Shown here: piece after piece, positions 6,538 to 6,612 of the stretch
Layout: every line of letters begins with the position of its first letter
Numbering within the stretch: the stretch's first letter is position 1
Assembly: GCA_902765655.1 (NCBI GenBank)
Contig: CACXAK010000062.1
Span: 1-6,612, forward strand
Source of the DNA: an uncultured bacterium
GTDB lineage: Bacteria > Cyanobacteriota > Vampirovibrionia > Gastranaerophilales > Gastranaerophilaceae
Reading direction: 5' to 3'
DNA: 6,612 nt
Translations under genes and position numbers: made by a program
Notes under the pieces: model-generated
Told to the model about the DNA's origin: nothing
The model's input: the letters and a program-made list of their open reading frames with translations, nothing else
The model's database searches: none

Positions 6538-6545
6538 TCCTTCTT
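6538..6545 (-). promoter_or_regulatory. ribosome binding site of the hydrogenase gene
   Basis: AAGAAGGA on the minus strand ends seven bases before the ATG at 6530. The spacing rules out the TTG at 6536 as the main start. Confidence 0.7.
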
Positions 6546-6563
6546 ACTATTCTACTTATTTCA

Positions 6564-6591
6564 ATTATCTCATGAAAATATTTTTTTACAA
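6564..6591 (-). promoter_or_regulatory. probable hydrogenase promoter
   Basis: The minus strand has TGAGATAAT, an extended -10 with hexamer GATAAT at 6564-6569. TTGTAA (6586-6591, four of six -35 bases) lies 16 bp upstream. The predicted start near 6557 gives a leader of about 27 bases that contains the SD. Together with the elements at 648-656 and 3186-3194 it suggests that TG-extended -10 boxes are common in this genome. Confidence 0.5.
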
Positions 6592-6612
6592 ATCATTCAT
6601 AAAAAAAGCCAT

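Noticed and set aside
6596..6612. Minus strand ATGGCTTTTTTTATG at the right edge, like the 3' arm and U-tract of a terminator for an upstream gene
   Set aside because: The other arm would lie outside the window, so the hairpin cannot be shown. A start codon reading would not fit the hydrogenase frame or give any visible gene.

Overview
This is an AT-rich window with seven protein-coding genes and almost no empty space. The mix suggests an anaerobic, probably host-associated bacterium: a monomeric [FeFe] hydrogenase, a peptidoglycan MurA, small secreted proteins, a TPR protein and a WG-repeat protein. It would fit Candidatus Melainabacteria (Gastranaerophilales) or a low-GC clostridial lineage. 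I lean to the former from the protein styles and the gene starts without Shine-Dalgarno (SD) sequences. That placement is an inference; no rRNA or other marker gene is present.

Layout, left to right. (1) A minus-strand secreted WG-repeat protein runs off the left edge (about 1-641). (2) Divergent from it, across a 44-bp gap, is a plus-strand protein of 276 residues (686-1516) with an HEIVH zinc-protease-like motif. (3) Converging on that, with only 16 bp between stops, is a minus-strand pair that looks like an operon: a secreted beta-type protein (2482-3159) and then an eight-repeat TPR protein (1533-2459). (4) A second minus-strand unit holds murA (3618-4934) overlapping a 112-residue protein with an internal duplication (3296-3634), closed by a clear intrinsic terminator (3241-3272). 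(5) A minus-strand group-B-like [FeFe] hydrogenase (5061-6530) has its own promoter and SD.

The sequence decides two starts. murA has no usable ATG and most likely begins at a TTG at 4934, placed behind a GGAGG. The hydrogenase begins at the ATG at 6530, behind AAGAAGGA, and not at the TTG two codons upstream. The strong SDs belong to murA, its partner, the secreted protein and the hydrogenase. The WG-repeat, HEIVH and TPR genes have none. The WG-repeat gene has a perfect extended -10 (TGCTATAAT) placed so that transcription would begin at the ATG, so it may be leaderless.

The most unusual items are the HEIVH protein of unknown family, the duplicated RWYDxDP protein translationally coupled to murA, and the possible leaderless start. 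I see no CRISPR array, insertion sequence, tRNA, rRNA or phage gene, and no gene-free stretch over 300 bases. I do not see strong evidence for a whole new multi-gene system.
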